Assembly (NCBI GenBank): GCA_002683775.1
Contig: NYTT01000090.1
Location: forward strand, 1 to 7,023
Direction: 5' to 3'
Source: Flavobacteriales bacterium
GTDB lineage: Bacteria; Bacteroidota; Bacteroidia; Flavobacteriales; BACL11
DNA: 7,023 bases
Position numbers and translations under genes: made by a program. Positions 6,939-7,023 of the stretch are shown here, one piece after another. Under the pieces are notes generated by a model that searched no databases, was not told where the DNA came from, and saw only the letters and a list, made by a program, of their open reading frames with translations. Each line of letters opens with the position of its first letter. Positions within the stretch are counted from its first letter, which is position 1.

Positions 6939-6956
6939 TAATTAATTAATTAATTA
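6938..6956 (-). repeat. TTAA tetranucleotide tract at the rnz start
   Basis: A 19-bp run of period four (TTAA, 4.75 copies) covers the stop codon of the upstream gene, the whole 11-bp gap and the first base of the rnz ATG. It is self-complementary on both strands and replaces any ribosome binding site. Slippage would change the spacing between the two genes rather than a reading frame inside either protein, apart from the last residue or so of the upstream gene. Confidence 0.85.
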
Positions 6957-7023
6957 CTTACCATCATTCTTTTTGTTAAAACTTGATTCCCATTATTGAT
7001 AGAATATAAATACAACCCATTCT
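6950..7023 (-). CDS. C-terminal end of a T9SS type A (Por secretion tail) protein, partial
   Basis: Only the last 23 codons and the stop TAA (6950-6952) are in the window, read from 7021 downward. They encode GLYLYSINNG, then NQVL and TKRMMVSN, which matches the end of the type A C-terminal sorting domain (TIGR04183-like: G-x-Y-x-Y-x-I...G...V...TKRxxV). Such tails direct proteins through the type IX secretion pore, after which PorU removes the tail and the protein is released or attached to A-LPS. What the mature protein does cannot be told. It lies 11 bases upstream of rnz on the same strand. Confidence 0.75.
   Translation of the reverse strand, partial: NGLYLYSINNGNQVLTKRMMVSN

Overview
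The window looks like a chromosomal segment of a low-GC (roughly 30% by eye) member of the Bacteroidota, most likely an uncultured flavobacterium-like lineage. The evidence is two proteins ending in type IX secretion (T9SS) sorting domains of both known classes (a SprB-repeat protein with a CHU_C-type C-terminus and the tail of a type A protein), a Bacteroidota-type TAnnTTTG promoter box, A-rich start regions without Shine-Dalgarno sequences, and a pRiA4b-ORF3-like protein with an acidic tail of the kind found beside cca/miaA in this phylum. No rRNA, tRNA, CRISPR array, insertion sequence or phage gene is visible. Almost every base is coding: the only gaps between genes are 38 bp and 11 bp.

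Left half, plus strand (1-3089): a tightly overlapped run of four genes. It holds the 3' part of a TsaC/Sua5-type threonylcarbamoyl-AMP synthase (cut by the window edge and apparently frameshifted near base 50), the CCA-adding tRNA nucleotidyltransferase cca, a small pRiA4b-ORF3-family protein of unknown function, and miaA (tRNA dimethylallyltransferase). All three junctions overlap (1, 4 and 14 bases), which suggests one transcript with coupled translation. Three of the four genes act on tRNA: t6A at A37, the 3' CCA end, and i6A at A37.

Right half, minus strand (3076-7023): reading leftward, the last residues of a T9SS type A secreted protein, then rnz (RNase Z, tRNA 3'-end endonuclease), then a large (967 aa) secreted protein built of about ten degenerate SprB-type repeats with a gliding-motility-type C-terminal domain. 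A candidate promoter lies in the 38-bp gap before the large gene. The minus-strand block meets the plus-strand block tail to tail, with the miaA and secreted-protein reading frames overlapping by 14 bases and no visible terminator.

Together the window carries housekeeping tRNA maturation (RNase Z cuts the 3' trailer, Cca builds or repairs CCA, TsaC and MiaA take part in A37 modification) interleaved with T9SS surface or secreted proteins. I did not find a clearly new defence or mobile system. The less understood parts are the small acidic protein locked between cca and miaA, the repeats that sit on start codons, and the SprB-repeat protein.
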